A model generated the notes under the pieces. It was not told the DNA's origin. It was given only the letters and a program-made list of their open reading frames with translations, and made no database searches. Below, piece after piece: positions 63,332 to 64,000 of a DNA stretch of 64,000 nucleotides. A program made the position numbers and the translations under genes. The first letter of the stretch is position 1, and every line of letters begins with the position of its first letter. Source of the stretch: Berkiella sp964496435 (lineage in GTDB: Bacteria; Pseudomonadota; Gammaproteobacteria; Berkiellales; Berkiellaceae); contig CAZBZP010000015.1 of the NCBI GenBank assembly GCA_964496435.1, positions 24,563-88,562 on the forward strand, written 5' to 3'.

Positions 63332-63927
63332 ATGAAACACAAAAAACATATAAATTTATATTGGTTTTAAAAAATGTAGATGATAATACTCCAAATTTGG
63401 AAGATAGCTTATTTGAAGTTGGTTGTGATGACGCTCTTATTAACTTTAGGAATGGGACGGTGTATTTAGATTTTGATCGAACAGCTTCTTCGCTTGAAGA
63501 GGCTGTTATGAGTGCAATTAAGGATGTTGAATCTTCTTCTGTCGGAGCTGTTGTGGCAAATGTTGCGCCAGAAGATCTAGTTACTGAATCTGAAATTGCT
63601 AAACGCCTTCAAATTGGTAGACAAGCAGTTTCTCTTTGGATTAAAGGTGAACGTAGAAAAATAAAACCATTTCCAAAGCCTATTATGAAACTTTCAGATA
63701 AGTCTCCATTTTGGAAATGGCGCGAGGTTATTGAATGGTTATATGAGAGTAATTACATTAAAGAAAAAGAACAAGTTGAGAACGCTCTTTTTTTAGAAAC
63801 TGTAAATTTAATATTAGAAGAACGTGACGAAATTATAAGAAGAAACCGTCAGGGGTTATTAAAGAAATATGAACAATTTCATATTCGAAATGAAAATCAT
63901 GAAAAGCCTAAAGAAAGGTTTAATTAA
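63328..63927 (+). CDS. HTH antitoxin/regulator paired with the HicA-like protein
   Basis: A 199-residue protein. An N-terminal ferredoxin-like domain (about 7-70: YKFILVLKNVDDN...EVGCDDALINFRNGTVYLDFDRTASSLEEAVMSAI) is followed by an HTH (VTESEIAKRLQIGRQAVSLWIKG, about 85-107), a WREVIEWLYE segment and a charged helix to the end. AGGAG seven bases before the ATG at 63328 fixes the start. It is not a classical HicB; it is expected to neutralise the small protein and bind the upstream palindrome. The gene ends 73 bases before the window edge, where nothing further is seen. Confidence 0.75.
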   Translation: MNETQKTYKFILVLKNVDDNTPNLEDSLFEVGCDDALINFRNGTVYLDFDRTASSLEEAVMSAIKDVESSSVGAVVANVAPEDLVTESEIAKRLQIGRQAVSLWIKGERRKIKPFPKPIMKLSDKSPFWKWREVIEWLYESNYIKEKEQVENALFLETVNLILEERDEIIRRNRQGLLKKYEQFHIRNENHEKPKERFN

Positions 63928-64000
63928 ATAATATTGATCTATAATTGAGCCTGTAAATAATTTTGTGTAACTGCCACTTTAGTTACTGGGGAAATCTGTC

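Overview
The window looks like chromosomal DNA of a gammaproteobacterium close to the Legionellales (Legionella, Coxiella, Berkiella-type host-associated bacteria). Evidence for this: two tandem Legionella-type major outer membrane proteins, an IcmD/DotP-like membrane protein of the Dot/Icm (type IVB) secretion family, an ankyrin-repeat protein beside a 1062-residue hydrolase-like protein with the look of a secreted effector, a queuine-salvage pair with Chlamydia-like TGT features, and a modest GC content. Core gene orders are those of free-living gammaproteobacteria.

Layout. 1-7085 is a conserved block in enteric order: purC, a very short bamC, dapA (minus strand), then gcvR, bcp, phoH, perM and bepA. 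7086-7395 is gene-free and carries four DnaA-box-like 9-mers. 7396-16913 is accessory and metabolic: ankyrin protein, putative lipase-like effector, IcmD-like protein, transaldolase-like aldolase, an amino-acid permease behind a TrpR-operator-like palindrome, the yhhQ-tgt queuosine-salvage operon and a small charged protein. 17022-22320 holds a small secreted protein, the two OMP paralogues, tRNA-Lys, a Pro/Gln-rich membrane protein and several repeat structures. 22325-27613 is the complete ybgC-tolQRAB-pal-cpoB envelope operon. 27761-31570 is a large autotransporter interrupted by one in-frame TGA. 31818-35206 is nudB-yebC-ruvCAB.

35327-47088 is a type IV pilus locus: pilSR, two fimT-like pseudopilins, pilV, pilW, pilX, pilY1, a small periplasmic protein, a second degenerate pilW-like gene and pilE. 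47497-48278 is a TacA/TacT-type toxin-antitoxin pair with two palindromic operators. 48629-62391 is a polysaccharide (probably O-antigen) cluster exported by an ABC transporter (wzm/wzt), with sugar-nucleotide genes (fnlB/fnlC type), five glycosyltransferase-like genes, two methyltransferase domains and a GtrA/GtrB-like modification module. 63080-63927 is a HicA-like/HTH pair with its own palindromic promoter.

The most unusual items are: the perfect palindrome at the TrpR-operator spacing before the permease; the DnaA-box cluster between convergent genes; the stub BamC; the queuine-type TGT; the UGA-interrupted autotransporter; a dispersed two-part hairpin repeat present in four full copies and one tail-only copy; and the HicA-like/HTH module with a 20-bp palindrome overlapping its -35 box. 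All calls come from reading the sequence; no database search was run.
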